From Rhodocyclaceae bacterium UBA5602 (GTDB taxonomy: Bacteria; Pseudomonadota; Gammaproteobacteria; Burkholderiales; Rhodocyclaceae), in contig DILC01000040.1 in the NCBI GenBank assembly GCA_002424865.1, forward strand, positions 87,512-100,651: a stretch of 13,140 bases of DNA, in the 5' to 3' direction. A program made the translations under genes and the position numbers. Of this stretch, positions 1-6,346 are shown piece after piece (position 1 is the first letter of the stretch; every line of letters starts with the position of its first letter). The notes under the pieces were generated by a model that made no database searches, was not told the DNA's origin, and worked only from the letters and a program-made list of their open reading frames with translations.

Positions 1-94
1 CCGCAACATTAACGCCCGCATAATGCCGCGCCAGCGCTTCACCGATGCCGCTGGACGCGCCGGTAATAAACAGCCGCATGCGCCCGTCATTCAT
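1..94 (-). CDS. Short-chain dehydrogenase/reductase (SDR), N-terminal fragment
   Basis: Only the first 31 codons are present; the gene runs off the left edge. The visible protein starts MNDGRMRLFITGASSGIG. TGASSGIG at about residues 11-18 is the classical SDR TGxxxGxG dinucleotide-binding motif on the first Rossmann beta-alpha unit, so an NAD(P)-dependent oxidoreductase is expected. The catalytic YxxxK is outside the window and the substrate cannot be inferred. An internal ATG at 77-79 (MRLFITGAS...) is an equally plausible start, since SDRs usually begin just before the first beta strand. Neither start has a strong ribosome binding site. It reads in the same direction as the SPOR gene and argS, about 85 bases downstream of the SPOR stop, and may be the last visible gene of that operon. 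Confidence 0.8.
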   Translation of the reverse strand, partial: MNDGRMRLFITGASSGIGEALARHYAGVNVA

Positions 95-179
95 GGGAGT
101 CCAGATCAAGTTAAAGCAGGTTAAAGATACGCTGGCGCAAGTTGCGGCCAGATGGCTGCTCGCGATAACTCACGATGCT

Positions 180-842
180 TCAGGGCGCCGCCAGCTCTTT
201 TTGCTTGACCACCGTAGTTTGAATGCCGCCTTGCAGCAAGGTGTTGCGCGCACGGCTCATGTCAGCCATGCTGCGGAAAGGCCCCACGCGCACGCGCTGC
301 ATGACGCCTTTATTAGGCACAGCCACTTCCTGTATGCTCGCCTCAAACCCCTGCACGGCCAGCTTGGCTTTCAAGCCATCCACATCCGCCTTGTTTTGAA
401 AAGCGCCCACTTGCAGAAAAAATACATCCACCGGCCGCGCAACGACAGGGGCGGCGGCATCGGCAGCATCACCCTCGTTCGCGGCCTCAGGCACCGGCGT
501 CTTTACCGCGGCCGGTGCGGCGGCCGACGCGGCTGCCGTGCTGGCCGCCGCATCAGGGCTTTTGGCAGGCTTGCCTTCCAACAGGTCATAAAACTCAAGG
601 CGTTGCTTTTCGCGGGGTTTATCCCCGGGTTTGCCTGGCAAAGAAATGGCGGCTGAAGACCCAGGCGCTTCTGTAGCGGCAGGCGCGGCTTCCTGCGTGC
701 GAAAGGGCAAGGGCATGCGGTTGAAAAACCAGACCAGGGCAAAAGCCAGCACCAGGCCAAACACCAAACCAATAAAAACGCCCATCAACGTACCGCCCCC
801 GCTTTTCCTGGCGGGCGCACGCTGCGTGTTGTGTTTCTTCAT
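180..842 (-). CDS. SPOR-domain membrane protein
   Basis: The 220-residue protein has a basic N-terminus, one transmembrane helix at about residues 18-41, an Ala/Pro-rich periplasmic linker (about 50-137) and a C-terminal SPOR domain (about 138-214; starts FFLQVGAF and contains VRVGPF). SPOR domains bind denuded glycan strands of septal peptidoglycan, so a single-pass inner-membrane protein with its SPOR domain in the periplasm and a cell-division or envelope role is expected. This is the FtsN-like layout, but I see no evidence that it is FtsN itself. A short conserved-looking segment (QRLEFYDLLEG, about 80-90) in the linker is common in proteobacterial relatives. The start codon lies 3 bases after the argS stop, so the two genes are almost certainly cotranscribed. 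The linker is low-complexity, as usual in this family. Confidence 0.88.
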   Translation of the reverse strand: MKKHNTQRAPARKSGGGTLMGVFIGLVFGLVLAFALVWFFNRMPLPFRTQEAAPAATEAPGSSAAISLPGKPGDKPREKQRLEFYDLLEGKPAKSPDAAASTAAASAAAPAAVKTPVPEAANEGDAADAAAPVVARPVDVFFLQVGAFQNKADVDGLKAKLAVQGFEASIQEVAVPNKGVMQRVRVGPFRSMADMSRARNTLLQGGIQTTVVKQKELAAP

Positions 843-845
843 GAA

Positions 846-2624
846 TTACATGCTCTCCGGTTGTGAAACACCAAGAATCGACAGCCCGTTTTGCAAGACT
901 TGCCGCGTGGCAACAGCCAAGGCCAGACGTGCCAGACGGGTTGCCCCATCATCGACCAATACGCGCTCGGCGTTGTACCAGCCATGAAAATCAGCGGCCA
1001 AATCCTTCAGGTAAAACGCCAGGGCGTGCGGCGCATAATCCCTTGCCGCGTTATGGATCAACTCGGGAAACTCGGCCAGGCGCTGGCACAAGGCCACTTC
1101 GCGCTCGTGGTCAAGCGGGCTCAAGTCTGCCTGCCGCAAAGCCGCCATATCGCCAGCCCCGTCGCCTGTCCATTGCGCCAGCACCGAGCATATCCGCGCA
1201 TAGGCGTATTGCACGTAATACACCGGGTTTTCGTTGCTCTGGCTTTTGGCCAGATCCAGATCAAAATCCAGGGCCTGATCGCTCTTGCGCAACATGTAAA
1301 AAAAGCGGCAGGCATCGTTGCCCACTTCATGGCGTAATTGGCGCAAAGTGACGTATTCACCCGAACGCGTGGACATCGCCGCCTTTTCGCCATGGCGAAA
1401 CAAGCTCACAAACTGCACGAGCGTCACATCCAAACGGCTGGGGTCAGCGCCCGCCGCAGTCAGCGCGCCTTTTACCCGCGCAATGTAGCCGTGGTGATCG
1501 GCGCCCCAAACGTCAATGAGCTTATCGAAACCGCGCGCGAATTTATTCAGGTGGTAAGCGATGTCAGACGCAAAATAAGTGTAAATGCCGTTATCGCGCC
1601 GCACCACGCGGTCTTTCTCGTCGCCGAAAGCGGTCGAGCGGAACCACAGCGCACCGTCTTTTTCATAAGTGTGGTTTTGCGCCGCCAGCATGTCCACCAC
1701 GGTCGCCACCTGGCCGGAGTCATACAGGCTGCGTTCGGAAAACCATTCATCAAAGCTCACGCCAAATTCTTCCAGGTCGGCGCGGCAATCGGTGAGCTGC
1801 TCGTTCAGCACATGCGCGTGGATGGCCTGCCAGCCTTCACCCAGCAAGGTTTTACCGGCCAGGATGAAGCCATCCAGGCGTTCATCCAGGTCATCCGTCG
1901 GATGAATTTGCGCCAGCACCGCATCGGCCTGCCGCACATAGCGGTCAGCCGCCGCCACCTTGATTTGCTCAGCCATGGCAAACACATAGTCGCCCTGATA
2001 GGCGTTGGGCGGGAAGGGCAGCACTTCGCCATGGATGGCCAGATAGCGCAGCCAGGTCGACACCGCCAAAATATCCATCTGCCGCCCGGCATCATTCACA
2101 TAGTATTCGCGGCTGACCTCATGACCGGCAAAAGCCAGCAAGGACGACAGGCTCGCGCCATAGGCGGCGCCCCGCCCGTGGCCGACATGCAAAGGCCCGG
2201 TGGGATTGGCCGACACAAACTCAACCTGTACCCGCTGGCCGCTGGCAGGCGCGTGGCCAAATGCAGCGCCCGAGGACAAAATCGTCGCCACCACGGCCGT
2301 GCGGGCTTGGGAAGTCAAGGTGAAATTAATAAAACCGGCTCCGGCAATCTCGGCTTTTTCAATCCTGTCCGAGGCTGGCAAGGCAGCGACCAAGCGTTCA
2401 GCCACCTGACGCGGATTGGTTTTCAGGCTGCGCGCCAATTGCAGCGCCAGGCTGCTGGCAAAGTCGCCATGACTGGCTTGCTTCGGGCGTTCGAGCAAGA
2501 TATCCACATCCCAATGTTCAGGGAATACGCTTTGCAAAGCGTTACGTAACAAATCGGTCAGGTACTGACGCAGGGGCGATTGATGTGCAGAAGACGGCAT
2601 AGAAAGACAGAATTGATCAAGCAT
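846..2624 (-). CDS. argS: Arginyl-tRNA synthetase
   Basis: This class I aminoacyl-tRNA synthetase charges tRNA-Arg with arginine in the cytoplasm. The 592 residues match the family length. The N-terminal tRNA D-loop recognition domain spans about residues 15-110. The HIGH signature appears as HVGH at 146-149, after NPTGP. The KMSKS-type loop appears as MSTRSG at 417-422, a variant common in bacterial ArgRS. The C-terminal DALR anticodon-binding domain spans about 465-592. The first ATG (2624) and a second ATG at codon 9 (2600, MPSSAHQ...) are both possible. Neither has a clear Shine-Dalgarno. A consensus TATAAT at 2639-2644 on this strand would leave only a very short leader before 2624, which slightly favours 2600. 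The SPOR gene follows after 3 bases. The divergent neighbour is ubiB. Confidence 0.97.
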   Translation of the reverse strand: MLDQFCLSMPSSAHQSPLRQYLTDLLRNALQSVFPEHWDVDILLERPKQASHGDFASSLALQLARSLKTNPRQVAERLVAALPASDRIEKAEIAGAGFINFTLTSQARTAVVATILSSGAAFGHAPASGQRVQVEFVSANPTGPLHVGHGRGAAYGASLSSLLAFAGHEVSREYYVNDAGRQMDILAVSTWLRYLAIHGEVLPFPPNAYQGDYVFAMAEQIKVAAADRYVRQADAVLAQIHPTDDLDERLDGFILAGKTLLGEGWQAIHAHVLNEQLTDCRADLEEFGVSFDEWFSERSLYDSGQVATVVDMLAAQNHTYEKDGALWFRSTAFGDEKDRVVRRDNGIYTYFASDIAYHLNKFARGFDKLIDVWGADHHGYIARVKGALTAAGADPSRLDVTLVQFVSLFRHGEKAAMSTRSGEYVTLRQLRHEVGNDACRFFYMLRKSDQALDFDLDLAKSQSNENPVYYVQYAYARICSVLAQWTGDGAGDMAALRQADLSPLDHEREVALCQRLAEFPELIHNAARDYAPHALAFYLKDLAADFHGWYNAERVLVDDGATRLARLALAVATRQVLQNGLSILGVSQPESM

Positions 2625-2719
2625 TGAACAAGCGCTGAATTATACTTCCCGTTTGTCGGCTACCTGCCGCATCCACCCTCATCATTCTCTTCTGGCACCC
2701 ATCAGCCATTTCATTCCCC
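2625..2719. promoter_or_regulatory. Divergent argS/ubiB promoter region
   Basis: This 95-base spacer is the only intergenic DNA between the two divergent genes. On the minus strand it holds a perfect TATAAT at 2639-2644, suitable as the argS -10 box. On the plus strand it holds TATACT at 2641-2646, usable as a ubiB -10 box, so the two boxes overlap head to head. No good -35 box lies at 16-18 bases from either. TTGAAC at 2624-2629 is on the plus strand but only 11 bases from TATACT. The assignment rests on -10 similarity alone. Confidence 0.4.
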
Positions 2720-4294
2720 GTGCCCAATCTACGCATCCCCAATCTGCTCCGCCTATTCCGCTTCTTGCGCATCGTCCGCGTGGTCTATCTGTATGGCCTG
2801 GATCGCATCATGCTGGACAACCAAACGGTTTTCGGTGTTTGGGGGCGCATGGCCTGGTCGCTGCAAAAAACGCTGTTCTGGCGCGATCTGGCCGCCCCCC
2901 GCGGACAGCGCTTGCGTGAGGCGCTGGAGGCGCTGGGGCCCATTTTCGTAAAATTCGGCCAGATGCTCTCCACCCGCCGCGATCTGGTGCCCGCTGATTT
3001 GGCCGATGAACTCGCCCGGCTGCAAGACCAAGTACCGCCCTTTGCTTCCGCCATCGCAATCAGCGAACTGGCGGCGGCATATGGCAAGCCGGTGGATCAG
3101 GTGTTTTTATCGTTTGAGCGCACCCCCGTTGCCTCGGCCTCTGTGGCGCAAGTGCATTTTGCGGTGCTGCCCGATGGGCGCGAGGTGGCGGTAAAAATCC
3201 TGCGGCCCGGCATACGGCAAATTATCGACCACGACATGGCGCTCCTGGAAATTGCCGCCACCTGGCTGGAAAAACTCTGGCCGGATGCGCGCCGCTTGAA
3301 ACCGCAACAAATCGTGGCCGAATTCGACAAATACCTGCATGACGAACTGGACCTGATGCGCGAAGCGGCCAATTGCTCGCAACTGCGGCGTAATTTTGCG
3401 GGATCTTCGCTTCTTTTAGTGCCGGAAGTGCATTGGGACTGGTGCACGCAAAACGTGATGGTCATGGAGCGCATGCACGGCTTGCCGATTTCACAAACTG
3501 AAGCGCTGCGCGCGGCAGGCGTCGATATTCCACAGCTGGCACGCGCCGGGGTGGAGATTTTCTTCACCCAGGTATTTCGCGATGGTTTTTTCCATGCCGA
3601 CATGCATCCGGGCAATATTTTTGTTGTCGCGCAAGGCAACAAAAAAGGGCGCTACATCGCGCTGGATTTCGGTATCGTCGGCACGCTGACGGATGTCGAT
3701 AAAAATTACCTGGCGCAAAACTTCCTGGCTTTTTTTCAGCGCGACTACAAACGCGTCGCTGAAGTGCATGTGGAATCCGGCTGGGCGCCCAAAAATACGC
3801 GCATTGATGAATTTGAATCGGCCATACGCGCGGTGTGCGAGCCGATTTTTGACCGCCCGTTAAAAGACATTTCCTTTGGTCGCGTGCTCTTGCGCCTGTT
3901 TCAAGCCTCACGGCGCTTTAACGTGGAGATTCAGCCACAATTGGTGCTGCTGCAAAAAACCCTGCTCAACATTGAAGGCCTTGGCCGCCAGCTGGATCCG
4001 GAACTCGATTTATGGAAAACCGCCAAACCCTTTTTAGAGCGCTGGATGCAAGAGCAACTCGGCTGGCGCGGCTGGCGCAATCAAATCAAGCGCGAAGCGC
4101 CCGCGTGGATTTCCCTGTTACCCGCCCTGCCCAGATTGGCGCATCAGGCGCTGAGCGCAGACCCGCATGCGGCGATGCGCGCCGAACTGGCGGCCTTGCG
4201 TGCCAGCGTCGCGCAAACTCGCCGGTTACTGGCCGTGGGCATCGTATTGTTGGCAAGTGGCGCATCGCTCGCACTTTTCATGCGCTGGTTTTAA
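2720..4294 (+). CDS. ubiB: Ubiquinone biosynthesis protein UbiB (ABC1/ADCK-family atypical kinase)
   Basis: UbiB is a membrane-associated atypical kinase/ATPase needed for coenzyme Q biosynthesis, where it supports the Ubi enzymes at the inner membrane. The 524 residues show the family hallmarks: the KFGQ motif at 78-81 (the KxGQ segment that covers the active site), an Ala-rich nucleotide loop at about 138-146 (ASASVAQVH), VAVK at 157-160, the catalytic loop HADMHPGN at 292-299 and DFG at 316-318. A C-terminal hydrophobic helix at about 502-520 probably anchors the protein. The start is taken as GTG at 2720, since I see no in-frame ATG just upstream and the next ATG is at codon 31. It lacks a clear Shine-Dalgarno. 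The usual partners ubiE and ubiJ are not adjacent. The gene is followed by a 276-base spacer containing the left inverted repeat. Confidence 0.95.
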   Translation: MPNLRIPNLLRLFRFLRIVRVVYLYGLDRIMLDNQTVFGVWGRMAWSLQKTLFWRDLAAPRGQRLREALEALGPIFVKFGQMLSTRRDLVPADLADELARLQDQVPPFASAIAISELAAAYGKPVDQVFLSFERTPVASASVAQVHFAVLPDGREVAVKILRPGIRQIIDHDMALLEIAATWLEKLWPDARRLKPQQIVAEFDKYLHDELDLMREAANCSQLRRNFAGSSLLLVPEVHWDWCTQNVMVMERMHGLPISQTEALRAAGVDIPQLARAGVEIFFTQVFRDGFFHADMHPGNIFVVAQGNKKGRYIALDFGIVGTLTDVDKNYLAQNFLAFFQRDYKRVAEVHVESGWAPKNTRIDEFESAIRAVCEPIFDRPLKDISFGRVLLRLFQASRRFNVEIQPQLVLLQKTLLNIEGLGRQLDPELDLWKTAKPFLERWMQEQLGWRGWRNQIKREAPAWISLLPALPRLAHQALSADPHAAMRAELAALRASVAQTRRLLAVGIVLLASGASLALFMRWF

Positions 4295-4339
4295 TGGAAT
4301 AAAAAACCCAAAACCACCCCATGAAATTTCGCTTTTACG

Positions 4340-4381
4340 GTTAACACATTCAACTCGTTAACAACTCTTTAAGCTTTAACG
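4340..4381 (+). promoter_or_regulatory. TTAAC-repeat region downstream of ubiB (possible operator/promoter)
   Basis: GTTAAC occurs at 4340-4345 and 4357-4362, and TTTAAC at 4375-4380, giving three TTAAC cores spaced 17 and 18 bases apart in an AT-rich stretch just before the left inverted repeat. Regular spacing on one face can mark an operator, and the AT-richness would suit a promoter for the symporter. No convincing -35/-10 pair is visible, so this is tentative. Confidence 0.2.
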
Positions 4382-4548
4382 TGAAAAATATCGTGAAACA
4401 CTTTAATCTGCGCGCCATTTCAATGGTCGGGCATAGCGAACAAGGTGGCCACCTCCCGCGTGCGGGGGCGGGCTGGGGGGGCGGAAATTCGCGCCGCCTT
4501 TCGCGTGTTTCATCAGCCGCGGGTGGCATTGGCTTGCCATGGGCGTTA
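4377..4548 (+). repeat. Left arm of a ~175-bp inverted repeat flanking the symporter gene
   Basis: This 172-base block recurs in reverse complement at 6107-6282. Hand alignment gives about 9 substitutions plus a 3-base G-run length difference over 4405-4548 (about 94% identity), and lower similarity in the outer 28 bases (about 89% overall). It begins TAACG and ends CGTTA. Internal features are a perfect 10-base palindrome GGTGGCCACC (4444-4453), a CCCGC/GCGGG hairpin (4455-4466), a G-run block (4464-4481), a GGCGG/CCGCC hairpin (4480-4498) and TGGC-TT-GCCA (4530-4539). There is no transposase and no plausible coding content. It lies entirely in the spacer before the symporter and ends 22 bases before its ATG. 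It could be a non-autonomous mobile element (MITE-like) or a dispersed REP/BIME-like repeat. Confidence 0.9.
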
Positions 4549-4570
4549 GGTTGAAAGAGGGAGACAAGAC

Positions 4571-6109
4571 ATGCTGTTCTGGTTTGTGATTGCATACTGG
4601 ATTATTTCGGTCGGCATTGGCCTTTATGCGGGCACCCGCGTACACAACGCGCGTGACTTTGCCATTGCCGGACGGCACCTGCCTTTTTATGTCGTTGTCG
4701 CCACGGTTTTTGCCACCTGGTTTGGCGCTGAAGCCGTCCTCGGCATTCCTGCCACTTTCTTGAACGACGGCCTGCGCGGCATTGTCGCTGACCCGTTTGG
4801 CGCGGCCCTGTGCTTGATTCTCGTTGGCCTGTTTTTTGCTGCGCCGCTTTACCGCATGAACCTGCTCACCGTGGGCGATTTTTACCGCAAACGCTTTGGC
4901 CGCAGCATCGAAACCGCCACTTCGCTGGCGATTATCGTCTCTTACCTGGGCTGGGTAGGCGCGCAAATCACCGCCCTGGGCTTGGTGTTCAACGTGCTCT
5001 CTGACGGGGAAATCAGCCGCACAGCCGGCATGTGGATAGGCTCTTCCACTATTCTGATTTACACCTTGTCCGGCGGCATGTGGGCGGTGGCGATTACCGA
5101 TTTTCTGCAGATGATCATCATTGTGATCGGCATGCTGTGGATAAGCGGCGAAGTGAGCGGCATGGCCGGAGGCGTCAACGTCGTGCTCACCCACGCGGCC
5201 AATGCCGGCATGTTTGCTTTCTGGCCTGCCATGGACCTCAAGGAAATACTCGCCTTTACAGCCGCCTTGATCACCATGATGTTCGGCTCCATCCCGCAAC
5301 AGGATGTTTTCCAGCGCGTACAGTCCTCGCGCACTGAAAAAATCGCCATATGGGGCGCCATCATCGGCGGCGGCCTGTATTTTCTGTTTGCCTTCATCCC
5401 GATGTTTCTGGCTTATTCAGCCACGCTGATCGACCCGCAAATGGTCGCTGAATTAAAAGACACCGACCCACAAATGATCCTGCCCCGGCTGGTGCTGGAA
5501 AAAGCGCCCCTGGTTGCGCAAATCCTGTTTTTCGGCGCGCTGCTGTCAGCCATTAAAAGTTGCGCCTCGGCCACGCTGCTCGCGCCCTCGGTCACATTTA
5601 CCGAAAACATCCTCAAGCCTTTAGTCGGCGGCATGTCCGATCGCAAACTGCTGCTGGCCATGCGCTCGGTCACGCTGATGTTCACCTTGCTCGTCACGCT
5701 TTACGCCGTGAATTCGGATGCCAGTATTTTCCAGATGGTGGAAAACGCCTACCAAATCACCCTGGTAACCGCGTTTATCCCCATGGTGGCAGGCATTTAC
5801 TGGCGGCGTGCCACCAATCAGGGCGCAGCCGTGTCCATTTTCCTGGGCTTTGCCACCTGGATTGCCATCCTGATCCTTGGCCCGCAAGACCCACTGCTGC
5901 CAGCGCAGTTTGCTGGCTTGCTGGCCAGCCTGTTCGGCATGATTGCAGGCTCGCTCCTGCCGCAAGCGATGCACCACGACGCCACGGTCCATGACCATTT
6001 GCGCCACGGCCACTTGCGCCATCCCGCCGCGCAAACGCACCACGTTGCGGATCCCCACGCCCACGCCGCAGGCCATGGCGCCCACGGGCTGGGCAAAGTC
6101 CAGGAATAA
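4571..6109 (+). CDS. Sodium:solute symporter (SSF family) with His-rich C-terminal tail
   Basis: The 512-residue polytopic inner-membrane protein has about 12-13 hydrophobic segments between residues 1 and 463, as expected for the SSS/SSF (LeuT-fold) family, which couples Na+ entry to uptake of a small solute. Recognisable parts are the N-terminal FAIAGRHLPFY segment, ATWFGAE near 48-54, the SGGMWAVAITDFLQ region (about 167-180), SIPQQDVFQR (240-249) and the Ser/Ala-rich SAIKSCASATLLAPS segment (326-340), where family members bind Na+. The substrate cannot be predicted. The cytoplasmic or terminal tail after residue 465 is unusual, with 13 histidines between 468 and 505, which suggests metal binding. 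A good Shine-Dalgarno (GAGGGAG within 4557-4563) precedes the ATG. The gene is monocistronic and is framed by inverted repeat arms; the right arm starts on its stop codon. Confidence 0.9.
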   Translation: MLFWFVIAYWIISVGIGLYAGTRVHNARDFAIAGRHLPFYVVVATVFATWFGAEAVLGIPATFLNDGLRGIVADPFGAALCLILVGLFFAAPLYRMNLLTVGDFYRKRFGRSIETATSLAIIVSYLGWVGAQITALGLVFNVLSDGEISRTAGMWIGSSTILIYTLSGGMWAVAITDFLQMIIIVIGMLWISGEVSGMAGGVNVVLTHAANAGMFAFWPAMDLKEILAFTAALITMMFGSIPQQDVFQRVQSSRTEKIAIWGAIIGGGLYFLFAFIPMFLAYSATLIDPQMVAELKDTDPQMILPRLVLEKAPLVAQILFFGALLSAIKSCASATLLAPSVTFTENILKPLVGGMSDRKLLLAMRSVTLMFTLLVTLYAVNSDASIFQMVENAYQITLVTAFIPMVAGIYWRRATNQGAAVSIFLGFATWIAILILGPQDPLLPAQFAGLLASLFGMIAGSLLPQAMHHDATVHDHLRHGHLRHPAAQTHHVADPHAHAAGHGAHGLGKVQE

Positions 6110-6282
6110 CGCCCATGGCAAGCCAATGCCACCCGCAGCTGATAAAACACGCGAAAGGCGGCGCGAATTCCCGCCCCCCCCCCAGCCTGCCCCCGCACGC
6201 GGGAGGTGGCCACCTTGCTCGCTGTGCCCGGCCATTGGACTGGCGCGCAGATTAACGTGCTCCACGAGACTGTTTTACGTTA
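6107..6282 (-). repeat. Right arm of the ~175-bp inverted repeat flanking the symporter gene
   Basis: This is the reverse-complement copy of 4377-4548, 176 bases long. The extra length is mostly a longer homopolymer (10 C at 6174-6183 against 7 G in the left arm) and one base in the outer part. It again starts TAACG and ends CGTTA. The first three bases are the TAA stop codon of the symporter, so the arm abuts the gene exactly. Its other end stops next to an ATG at 6284 that opens a longer version of the VanZ-like reading frame. The 10-base palindrome GGTGGCCACC is conserved at 6205-6214. Read from the symporter it gives a strongly structured 3' region that might act as a terminator or mRNA stabiliser, although no U-tract follows directly. 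Confidence 0.9.
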
Positions 6283-6346
6283 AATGATGGCCACGCAAGC
6301 AACCAACCCCCTAGCCCCTGTGCCGCCATCGGGGAAGCCGCCGAGC

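Noticed and set aside
1338..2549. Long 403-codon plus-strand open frame opposite argS
   Set aside because: It is fully antisense to a well-supported argS, its translation shows no recognisable domain, and long antisense frames are expected in GC-rich coding DNA.
4403..5299. 298-codon minus-strand open frame across the left repeat arm and the start of the symporter
   Set aside because: It is antisense to a clear SSF gene with low-complexity composition, and it gains length only by running through the repeat arm.
5943..6287. Possible small Arg/Pro-rich protein encoded through the right repeat arm
   Set aside because: Its first part is an out-of-frame shadow of the symporter and the rest is translated repeat. 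The left copy gives a similar peptide only on the opposite strand in a different context, so coding is not supported.
6284..6346. N-terminal extension of the VanZ-like protein from ATG 6284
   Set aside because: There is no ribosome binding site, the ATG abuts the repeat arm, and the extra 21 residues are Pro/Ser-rich and precede the natural membrane helix start. It is kept only as an alternative.
4295..6346. Insertion sequence or composite transposon around the symporter
   Set aside because: No transposase or recombinase gene or remnant is present in or beside the arms, and no clear target-site duplication was found; only the inverted repeat itself can be claimed.
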